Assembly (NCBI GenBank): GCA_031292485.1
Contig: JARLHA010000003.1
Coordinates: 62,001-126,000 of the forward strand
Direction: 5' to 3'
Length of the DNA stretch: 64,000 nt
Source of the DNA: Mucilaginibacter sp.
GTDB lineage: Bacteria > Bacteroidota > Bacteroidia > Sphingobacteriales > Sphingobacteriaceae
Below, piece by piece: positions 53,128 to 59,673 of the stretch. Below the pieces are notes generated by a model. That model was not told where the DNA came from. It searched no databases and was given only the letters and a program-made list of their open reading frames with translations. How positions within the stretch are numbered: the stretch's first letter is position 1; each line of letters starts with the position of its first letter. A program made the translations under genes and the position numbers.

Positions 53128-54025
53128 AAATTGCCTTTAACGCCGACGAGACCTCCCGATAAGTGAATTTATAACCGGCAGCTTCAATTTTTTTGGCTGA
53201 TACCTTGGTACTCCCCAAAACGATGGTGCTCATTTCGCCTAATAATAATTTCAACAAAAATGCCGGCACATTGGGTAGCCAAAGCGGCTTGTGCAATTGT
53301 TTGGCGATAGCTGTCGTTAGTTGTTTGTTGGTGACAGGGTTAGGCGCCACCATATTATAAACTCCTTCAAAATTTTCATTTTCAACAGCGGACAGGTACA
53401 TACCGATCACATCCTGCACATGGATCCATGGGATCCACTGTCTGCCACTACCCAGGGGCGCCCCAACAAATAACTTTACCGGTGCGGCCATTTTTGCCAG
53501 CGCTCCGCCTTTGTCAAGTACCACCCCGGTACGGAATTTCGTTACCTGCAGGCCTAAAGCTTTGCCTTCATCAACAGCGGCTTCCCACTCCACACAGCAT
53601 TTCGCCATAAAATCAGTAAACGGCGGGCTGTCTTCGGTCATCAATTCCTCCCCCCGGTCGCTGTAATAGCCGATAGCTGACGCGGAAATAATGGATTTAA
53701 CCTGGTGTTTTTTTGTTTTCAGCAAGCCATAGATCAGTTGGATCGATTTGGTGCGGCTATCGATAATCTCCTTTTTCCTTTCCGCCGTCCAGCGGCCGTC
53801 AGCTATGCCGGCCCCGGCAAGGTGAATGATGATATCCACCCCGTCAATGCTATGTTCTTCAATCTCGCCCTTATGCACATCCCATAAAAATGTTTTAACG
53901 CGCGGGTCTTTTCCTAACGAGCGGCTTAAATGGCTAACGGTATAGCCTTTTTCTAACAGCTGCCGCGTAAGGCTGCAGCCGATAAGGCCGGTACCACCGG
54001 TGAGGAGAATGCTTATTTGGTTCAT
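53120..54025 (-). CDS. TIGR01777 family SDR / epimerase-like protein
   Basis: A 301-aa extended short-chain dehydrogenase. The Rossmann motif is TGGTGLIGCSLTRQLLEKG. IHLAGAGIADGRWTAERKKE and SASAIGYYSDRGEE (active-site YxxxK-like region) follow, with YNMVAPNPVTNKQL and the C-terminal DUF1731-like region ALKAIYG. The family includes YfcH and cell-division-inhibitor SulA-like proteins of plants; no substrate is known. It is co-transcribed with photolyase (8-base overlap). This pairing recurs in Bacteroidetes (established for photolyase-linked neighbours in general; details not checked). Confidence 0.9.
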   Translation of the reverse strand: MNQISILLTGGTGLIGCSLTRQLLEKGYTVSHLSRSLGKDPRVKTFLWDVHKGEIEEHSIDGVDIIIHLAGAGIADGRWTAERKKEIIDSRTKSIQLIYGLLKTKKHQVKSIISASAIGYYSDRGEELMTEDSPPFTDFMAKCCVEWEAAVDEGKALGLQVTKFRTGVVLDKGGALAKMAAPVKLFVGAPLGSGRQWIPWIHVQDVIGMYLSAVENENFEGVYNMVAPNPVTNKQLTTAIAKQLHKPLWLPNVPAFLLKLLLGEMSTIVLGSTKVSAKKIEAAGYKFTYREVSSALKAIYG

Positions 54026-54150
54026 AGTTCATGGTTCATAGTTCATGGTGGAGAGGTGATTTGTTTAATAGCTCGTTGCAGCAGCCATGAACTATCGTTC
54101 ATCAAATAAAGTCTTTTGCAGCTGCTATGAACTATGAACCATCAACCATG
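54022..54150. repeat. 'ttcatagttcatgg' inverted word array
   Basis: The left side has tandem ttcatagttcatgg; the right side has inverse copies (catgaactat, atgaactatgaacc, accatgaac). It fills the gap between the SDR and Dabb genes and reaches into the end of the Dabb gene. Confidence 0.65.
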
Positions 54151-54459
54151 AACATTTATACTATCTGCAACAACAACTTTGCTGCAAAGCGGTTTGGCAT
54201 AGTTTTCAGCAAAATTTACGTGGGTTGGGTCAACCTGATAAGCTTCCTGCTCGGCCGGGCCATCAAATAACAGCAAAAGCGATACGTCATAAGAGCGGTC
54301 GACCACACTGCGGAAAGTTTCTGCAGGTATGCCGATATGGATCTGGCGGATATGCTTAATCGGCAAAAGCGTATTTAAACCATCAATCAATTGCTGTTTA
54401 TCGGCTTTATCATGAAGCCAGAAATGAACGTGGTGTACAAAAGTGTTTTCGAGAAGCAT
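54142..54459 (-). CDS. Dabb (stress-responsive alpha/beta barrel) protein
   Basis: A 105-aa protein: FVHHVHFWLHDKADKQQLID at the start, IHIGIPAETFRSVVDRSYDV and LLFDGPAEQEAYQVDPTHVN. This is the dimeric ferredoxin-like Dabb fold. Family members are stress proteins or cyclases; function here unknown. The C-terminus enters the word repeat (ADSINVHG). It lies between the SDR and the ABC1 kinase, in the same direction. Confidence 0.88.
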   Translation of the reverse strand: MLLENTFVHHVHFWLHDKADKQQLIDGLNTLLPIKHIRQIHIGIPAETFRSVVDRSYDVSLLLLFDGPAEQEAYQVDPTHVNFAENYAKPLCSKVVVADSINVHG

Positions 54460-54529
54460 GTGTGTATATTTTTATGTGCTAATATGGTAATAAATTGCGA
54501 TTTGGCCACACCCGGGAGTAAACAAACTC

Positions 54530-54624
54530 AATTCGCGCCAATTCATGCAATTCGTGCAAATCCCATTCGTGTTCATTCGCTCCCATTCGTGTAATTCGTG
54601 TCAATTCAATTCGTGTCAATCAAT
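54530..54624. repeat. 'attcgtgtaattcgtg' word array
   Basis: Tandem attcgcg, attcatgcaattcgtgc, cattcgtgttcattcg, cattcgtgtaattcgtg, attcaattcgtgtc over about 95 bases between the Dabb and ABC1 genes. The copies are imperfect and in one direction. Confidence 0.6.
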
Positions 54625-55950
54625 TCACACAAACTGTTCCACCACATGCGGTTTAAACGTATCTGTTTTAACCCCTGCTTTCAACTCATGCAAAATATTG
54701 TACAGCCCAAAATTGGTACGGTTTACATAAATAAAATGCTTTACTCCCCTCGCCTGTTTAAATTCAGGCATTTTTGAAATCTTTTCACCAAACCCGTACA
54801 ACTCATTAAAAAACGCGGTTTGGCCAAAATCAAAATGCTCGGTAATGTAAGGTTTGGCAAACAGACCGATCATTTGCCGGTACATTTTATAATAAAATTC
54901 AATTTGTGCGGGGGTATCATTCGGATGGATCATCTCCAGCTGCCGGAATGCCTTAATGGTTTCTTCCTTGTTCTCCATCAACCCTGTTGAGGTAAGCGAG
55001 AAAAATGGGTAATAAAAGTCGTCCGGCATTTCTTTGATGCAGCCAAAATCAATCACGCCCAGTTGATCATCCCCTGTGATCATAAAATTCCCGGGATGCG
55101 GATCAGCATGTACGGCACGCAGTTCGTGCTGCTGAAAATTATAAAAATCCCATAGCGCCTGCCCTATTTTATTGCGCAATTGCTGTGATGGGCTGGTGCT
55201 TAAAAACTCGCGCAGGTGTTTTCCTTCCAGCCAGTCCATGGTGATGATCCGTTTGCTGGATAATTTAGGATAATACTTCGGAAAAACCACATTTTCCAGC
55301 CCTGAACAAGCACTGGAGAATTCAATAGAACGCCTTACTTCCAGCTCATAGTCGGTTTCTTCCAGCAGGCGCTCTTCCACCTCCTTCATATAAATATCCA
55401 ACTCTTTTTCACTCATGCCCAGCATTCTGAAAGCGAATGGCTTTACCAGCTTCAGATCCGACGAAATGGAATCGCCCACCCCCGGGTATTGAATTTTTAC
55501 CGCCAGTTTTTTGCCGTTAAGCTCCGCCTGGTGTACCTGCCCTATGGAGGCCGCGTTGGACGAACGGACATTAAATTTATCGTAAATTTTATCAGGCGTT
55601 TTGCCAAAATACTTTTTAAAAGTTTGTACGATCAGCGGCCCCGACAACGGCGGCGCATTGTACTGCGACTGCGAAAATTTGTCAGTATAAGCCTGCGGCA
55701 GCAGGTTTTTGTCCATGCTCAGCATTTGCGCCACTTTAAGGGCGCTGCCCTTTAGTTCGCTGAGCGATTCATAAATATCCGACGCATTATCCTCATTCAG
55801 TTCACTTTTATCCATTTCCGGATTGAACAGTTTTTTTGAATAGTGCTTGATATAATTCCCGCCGATCTTGAACCCTGTTTTTACAAACTTAGCCGAGCGT
55901 TCGACCTTCGAGGTGGGTATGCTGTTTTGTTCTTTTGGATTTTCACTCAT
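54625..55950 (-). CDS. ABC1/UbiB atypical kinase family protein
   Basis: A 441-aa atypical kinase. The signature KxGQ region is ELKGSALKVAQMLSMD (the usual Gly is Ala: KVAQ at 72-75). AASIGQVHQAELNGKKLAVK is the Ala-rich loop and catalytic Lys region, VHADPHPGNFMI the catalytic loop and VIDFGCIKEMP the metal site. The family acts in quinone and isoprenoid lipid metabolism through ATP-dependent, mostly non-protein-kinase mechanisms. ATG at 55950 is preferred; the frame extends only to a TTG. The HAD gene ends four bases upstream. Confidence 0.92.
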   Translation of the reverse strand: MSENPKEQNSIPTSKVERSAKFVKTGFKIGGNYIKHYSKKLFNPEMDKSELNEDNASDIYESLSELKGSALKVAQMLSMDKNLLPQAYTDKFSQSQYNAPPLSGPLIVQTFKKYFGKTPDKIYDKFNVRSSNAASIGQVHQAELNGKKLAVKIQYPGVGDSISSDLKLVKPFAFRMLGMSEKELDIYMKEVEERLLEETDYELEVRRSIEFSSACSGLENVVFPKYYPKLSSKRIITMDWLEGKHLREFLSTSPSQQLRNKIGQALWDFYNFQQHELRAVHADPHPGNFMITGDDQLGVIDFGCIKEMPDDFYYPFFSLTSTGLMENKEETIKAFRQLEMIHPNDTPAQIEFYYKMYRQMIGLFAKPYITEHFDFGQTAFFNELYGFGEKISKMPEFKQARGVKHFIYVNRTNFGLYNILHELKAGVKTDTFKPHVVEQFV

Positions 55951-55954
55951 TTTT

Positions 55955-56746
55955 TTATTTTTCAAATAATGCGGCCAGCTTTTGCACCGTCAACTCCGAA
56001 TAATCACCGATCACCATGTTTACGGGTTGCAGTTCCGCCGCCGCATGCCCGGTAGTTATTGCCACAACTTTCATTTCCGCGCTGTTCCCGGATTTGATTC
56101 CTGCCAAAGAATCTTCAAAAACTATACATTTCTCAGGCGGCAAATTTAAAGCCCTGGCTGCTTCCAGGTACACCTGCGGATCGGGCTTTGGTTTGGACAC
56201 CATCGCTGCGTTAATAATCACCTCAAAATTATCCCGGATCGGAATATGGTCAAACACAAAATTAATGTCTTCCTCCGTTGCTGAGGTCCCCATGGCAATT
56301 TTAACGCCGGCGTTTTTCAATTCCGTTAAAAAGTTCACCAACCCGTTTACAGGTTGAATATATGGCGCGTATATTTTCCGGTAAAATTCCTCCTTTTCAT
56401 TCTGCAGGGCGTTTAATTGCGCCTGATCCCGGCCTTCGCCAAACACGCGGCGAATAGTTTCCATCACAGGTACCCCGCTGATGTCGGTATAATAAGTCTC
56501 TTTACTCAACACGCCTTTACCATACTTTTTATACAGCACCTGCCACGATTTAAAATGATAAGGGGTATTATCGATCAGGGTGCCATCCATGTCGAAAATG
56601 GCGGCAAAAGAAGCAGCGACCTCACCTAAATCCTCTCCAAAGGAGAGGACTTCAGTTTCACCTGCTTTTAAAGCCCTCTCCCTTGGAGAGGGTTGGGTGA
56701 GGCCTGACGCCGAGGGTTGGGAGCTGCTTGTATTAGTTGTTCCCAA
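55955..56746 (-). CDS. HAD-superfamily phosphatase (beta-phosphoglucomutase-like) with repeat-encoded N-terminus
   Basis: Phosphohydrolase of the HAD family, 263 aa as read. Motif I is FDMDGTLIDN (nucleophile D52 and acid D54), motif II MGTSATEED, and motif IV VFEDSLAGIKSGNSA. A cap domain typical of beta-phosphoglucomutase relatives lies between. There is no ATG upstream of motif I. The frame begins with TTG at 56746 inside the tetR 3' end. Residues 15-43 (GLTQPSPRERALKAGETEVL and following) are encoded by palindromic element copy 3. The gene must be read from TTG, from a rare start such as ATT next to motif I, or be inactive. Confidence 0.8.
   Translation of the reverse strand: MGTTNTSSSQPSASGLTQPSPRERALKAGETEVLSFGEDLGEVAASFAAIFDMDGTLIDNTPYHFKSWQVLYKKYGKGVLSKETYYTDISGVPVMETIRRVFGEGRDQAQLNALQNEKEEFYRKIYAPYIQPVNGLVNFLTELKNAGVKIAMGTSATEEDINFVFDHIPIRDNFEVIINAAMVSKPKPDPQVYLEAARALNLPPEKCIVFEDSLAGIKSGNSAEMKVVAITTGHAAAELQPVNMVIGDYSELTVQKLAALFEK
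56620..56703. repeat. GCCTCACC palindromic element, copy 3 (84 bp), in frame within the HAD gene
   Basis: Ends ACCTCACC-like (56619-56626) and GGTGAGGC (56696-56703). Internal hairpins are TCCTCTCC-AAA-GGAGAGGA (56631-56649) and CCCTCTCC-CTT-GGAGAGGG (56675-56692, one base shift). On the minus strand the element is open and translated. The peptide GLTQPSPRERA is nearly identical to the rsmI tail from copy 1. Confidence 0.85.
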
Positions 56747-57395
56747 ATCCCATACTCTGTTTAACCCCGCCGTGGGTGGCTAAAAACTTCCCGTACTCAA
56801 TCAGGTTATCAATGGGTGAACGCTGAAAAAGATCAAACGTAACATTGATGCCTTTTTCAATGGCCTCATCGGTTTTTTCAAAGCCAGTTGAGTTATCGTT
56901 GATCCAAAAATGCAGTACAAAAACCAATTGAACCCATAGCGCATCTTTGTAACGGTTGCTGAAGAACTTCCGTTCTGACAGTTCATTGGTTTCAATCCCC
57001 TCAACAATGATATCACTGCAAAACGTTTCAAAAAGGTCTTTTATTCCCTGGAAAATCTGTGGGGTCGAAAACGTTTTGGGTTGTTTTTTAACACTGTAAA
57101 CCACAAAGCTGCGGCTGCTTTTCAGTAACTCAAAAAAGCTATAAAAAAACGACAACGCTTTTTCGCGGGATGTATATTGCATCCAAACTTCCTGGGTTTT
57201 TATTTCGGCAATGGTTTTCACTGCGAAACCGGTCCATATATTTTGCTCAATCGCGTCGAACGAGCTGAAGAAGTTATAAAATTCTTCCTCCGCCATTTTG
57301 TTTTTCTTTGCAAATACGTAAACCGATTTTGGTTGTTCGCCTTCTGTCAATACAAAATCAATATAGGCCTTCTGTATGTTTTCAATGGTAGCCAT
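56733..57395 (-). CDS. TetR family transcriptional regulator
   Basis: A 220-aa regulator with an N-terminal TetR helix-turn-helix (IENIQKAYIDFVLTEGEQPK, then VYVFAKKNKMAEEEFYNFFS) and a long all-helical C-terminal domain (YTSREKALSFFYSFFELLKS and LVFVLHFWINDNSTGFEKTD). It belongs to a Bacteroidetes group often found with ABC1 kinases. A palindromic GTTATAA-AA-TTATAAC lies 16 bases above the ATG and suggests autoregulation. It heads the gene series HAD-ABC1-Dabb-SDR-photolyase and is divergent from Cry-DASH. Confidence 0.88.
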   Translation of the reverse strand: MATIENIQKAYIDFVLTEGEQPKSVYVFAKKNKMAEEEFYNFFSSFDAIEQNIWTGFAVKTIAEIKTQEVWMQYTSREKALSFFYSFFELLKSSRSFVVYSVKKQPKTFSTPQIFQGIKDLFETFCSDIIVEGIETNELSERKFFSNRYKDALWVQLVFVLHFWINDNSTGFEKTDEAIEKGINVTFDLFQRSPIDNLIEYGKFLATHGGVKQSMGFGNN

Positions 57396-57410
57396 AAGTG
57401 TTTATTTTAC

Positions 57411-57426
57411 GTTATAAAATTATAAC
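57411..57426 (-). promoter_or_regulatory. candidate TetR operator GTTATAA-AA-TTATAAC
   Basis: A 7-bp inverted repeat with a two-base centre, 16 bases upstream of tetR. On the minus strand TAATTTTA overlaps it and approximates the -7 element, so binding would block tetR transcription. Confidence 0.55.
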
Positions 57427-57783
57427 ATTACTGCTAAGTAAATGTCATTCATATATATAATTTAACGATTGGTTTACGGGGATAGTACAATGATTTTTAT
57501 TTACCCAACATCGTTACATCAGGCTTTACCCCATATAATGATAATGTCTTTTCACCATATTTTCCGGCGACGGCCGAATGATCATCCGGTAAGAAAAACA
57601 TAAACACGTTAAGCTACTGCATAATAAACGTAATAAACCTTCGAGCGGATTTTTGATTATAGCGATATTTTATTTTTTAGTTTAAAATGTTTTAGTCGTG
57701 TCAAATATTTATTGCACATTGTGCATAACAATTAAATAAATTGCAAATTTGCGGATTGCATTGCTAATGCCCCCTTTTTAACA
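57427..57783. other. divergent regulatory region between tetR and cry-DASH
   Basis: AT-rich gap without a gene. Beyond the tetR operator candidate it contains TGCACA-T-TGTGCA (57713-57725), a 13-base palindrome, and GCAAATTTGC at 57742-57751. Both lie close upstream of the Cry-DASH start and could bind a dimeric regulator. No perfect TAnnTTTG is seen for cry-DASH. Confidence 0.5.
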
Positions 57784-59082
57784 ATGAGCGAGAAGACTAT
57801 ATTGGTATGGTTCAGGAATGATTTGCGGATCCACGACAATGAAATATTGTTAGAGGCTATTCGTAAAGCCGATAAAGTATTGCCGGTATACTGTTTTGAT
57901 CCGTATTATTTTCGCACAAACTCTTCCGGCAATCCGAAAACAGGCAATTTAAGGGCCCGTTTCCTTTTGGAATCAGTAGCCGACCTGAGAAAAAACCTGC
58001 AAACTATCGGCGGCGAGCTATTGATCCGCATCGGTAACCCTGCTGAGATCTTGCCTCAACTCGCCGAAGAATATCACATTAATGAGGTTTACCATCACCG
58101 TGAAGTAGCCCATGAAGAAACAGATATATCCGAAGAAGTGGAGACGGCCTTGTGGAAAATGAAGCTGAACTTAAAACACTTTATCGGCCATACGCTTTAT
58201 CATAAGGAGGATCTCCCCTTCCCTATAAAAGATATACCTGATAGCTTTGCGGTATTTAAAAAGAAGATTGAGCGGGATAGTACTGTTCGTCCCTGTATAG
58301 CCACACCGGATGCTATCCAAACTCCCTTAATAACAAATGCCGGCAAATTGCCAACCCTGCGCGAATTAGGTTTGGATGAACCATTAGACGATCCGCGTGC
58401 TGCCGGGCAATTTTCGGGTGGCGAATCTGCAGCGCTAAACCAACTGGAAAAGTTTTTTTTAAACGGCGACCAGTTTACAGCCGGTAAAGGCGTTCGTACC
58501 CAATCCGTCAATTCAATTTCGTCAAAATTATCTCCGTGGATAGCACTGGGTTGTATCTCGCTAAGGCACGTTTATTGGGAGATAACCAAACAACACCAGG
58601 CCACGCATTCAAACCAATACCAGCCCATCTTGCTTGACCTTTTATGGCGTGATTATTTCAGGTTTATGTTTAAAAAGCATGGGCAAAAATTTATTGCCGC
58701 CAAAAACAACAGCGAACCACTCCCCTTACATACCGACAATAAGAGCGAGCTTTTTGAAAGCTGGAAAAATGGCGAAACAGGGGTTCCGTTGATAGATGCT
58801 GTTATGCATGAACTGAATGCGACCGGCTATATTAATAATTACGGACGGCAAATTGTTGCAGGGTACCTGGTGCACGATCTGAAAGTTGACTGGTCCAAAG
58901 GAGCCGCTTATTTTGAAGAAAAATTGGTTGATTACTCGCCGGCAAGCAATTGGGGTAACTGGGCCTTTATCGCCGGCGTTAACGATGCGCGCGAAAGCCG
59001 CTATGCTATTGCCGTAAAACCCCCAACAGACCTGGTAACCAATAACGACTTTATCGACACCTGGCTGCCCCAGGTAAGCTAA
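57784..59082 (+). CDS. DASH-type cryptochrome
   Basis: A 432-aa protein of the Cry-DASH branch. The antenna domain starts VWFRNDLRIHDNEILLEAIR, with YCFDPYYFRTNSSGNPKTGN being DASH-like. The FAD domain shows SISSKLSPWIALGCISLRHV, LLDLLWRDYFRFMFKKHGQK, WKNGETGVPLIDAVMHELNA, NNYGRQIVAGYLVHDLKVDW and SNWGNWAFIAGVNDARESR. Cry-DASH proteins bind FAD and folate and repair dimers in single-stranded DNA. Divergent from the TetR gene, with candidate operators between them. Confidence 0.95.
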   Translation: MSEKTILVWFRNDLRIHDNEILLEAIRKADKVLPVYCFDPYYFRTNSSGNPKTGNLRARFLLESVADLRKNLQTIGGELLIRIGNPAEILPQLAEEYHINEVYHHREVAHEETDISEEVETALWKMKLNLKHFIGHTLYHKEDLPFPIKDIPDSFAVFKKKIERDSTVRPCIATPDAIQTPLITNAGKLPTLRELGLDEPLDDPRAAGQFSGGESAALNQLEKFFLNGDQFTAGKGVRTQSVNSISSKLSPWIALGCISLRHVYWEITKQHQATHSNQYQPILLDLLWRDYFRFMFKKHGQKFIAAKNNSEPLPLHTDNKSELFESWKNGETGVPLIDAVMHELNATGYINNYGRQIVAGYLVHDLKVDWSKGAAYFEEKLVDYSPASNWGNWAFIAGVNDARESRYAIAVKPPTDLVTNNDFIDTWLPQVS

Positions 59083-59134
59083 AGGTTATGAGGCTTCTTC
59101 CTTGAGTATTCGAAACAAAAAAACAATTGCAGCT

Positions 59135-59292
59135 ACCCTCTTTTTTGCCTGCAAAAGAGAGGGTGAACGAGCGTAGCGATGTTCGGGTGAGTCAACCCCG
59201 GCGGACATTACCGCCAATGCATGGCGGCGAGTTTACTCACCCCGACTGCGCTACGCTGGTCGACCCTCTCTACGGCAAGCCGTAAAGAGGGT
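59135..59292. repeat. 158-bp cruciform element with accctct / agagggt ends
   Basis: Arms agagggtgaacgagcgtagc-atgttcgggtgagt (59156-59192) and actcaccccgactgcgctacgctggtcgaccctctct (59235-59271) pair along most of their length, and each end also folds on itself (ccctctttt/aaaagagaggg and ccctctctacggc/gccgtaaagaggg). Central ggcgg/ccgcc hairpins sit around 59210. No ORF. A second palindromic repeat family, distinct from the GCCTCACC element but with a similar ctcaccc motif. Confidence 0.75.
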
Positions 59293-59395
59293 GAAGAAAG
59301 TATTTTAATGCGTACTCGTTTCTACCTTAAAGATCATTACAAATAAATTACGCAAAAATGTAACCTTTCAGGTATATTTACGTCTAACAATCATT

Positions 59396-59506
59396 ATGGT
59401 TATGAATCCATTCGGGCAGCGTAGGGTCATTACCGGCATCCTTGCTATTCTGCTGGAAGTGGTGTCTTACCTGTGCGATTTTGTCCATAAGCTTTTCCGT
59501 AAATAA
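59396..59506 (+). CDS. small hydrophobic ORF, 36 aa
   Basis: MVMNPFGQRRVITGILAILL continues EVVSYLCDFVHKLFRK and a stop: one hydrophobic or amphipathic helix with basic flanks (QRR and HKLFRK). It lies in an otherwise gene-free 591-base gap. The ATG at 59402 is an alternative start. No good promoter match is seen. It could be a membrane microprotein or chance. Confidence 0.35.
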   Translation: MVMNPFGQRRVITGILAILLEVVSYLCDFVHKLFRK

Positions 59507-59641
59507 CATTTCCTCTTTCGTTTTTTCCCAATATCAGGCATTTATATCATGCCGCTGTAAAACTTGTTCCCATTCATTCAGTTGTTTACCTTTAAAACAA
59601 CATTTTATAAATTAAATTAAAAGTTTACAAGGCGATATGCT

Positions 59642-59649
59642 TACTTTTG
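59642..59649 (+). promoter_or_regulatory. -7 promoter element (TACTTTTG) for odhA that decides its start
   Basis: A perfect TAnnTTTG. It covers the TTG at 59647, so that codon cannot be the translation start; the ATG at 59674 lies 24 bases downstream. No clear -33 TTTG. Confidence 0.55.
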
Positions 59650-59673
59650 TACCGTTTTAAAGATTGGTTTCGC

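Larger units (their letters stand above)
59083..59673. other. 591-base gap before odhA
   Basis: Apart from the cruciform element (59135-59292), the 36-aa ORF and the odhA promoter element, the region is AT-rich and shows no gene. Confidence 0.5.

Noticed and set aside
54530..54624. CRISPR-like array
   Set aside because: The attcgtg words are 7-17 bases, imperfect, and lack regular unique spacers; no cas genes are present.
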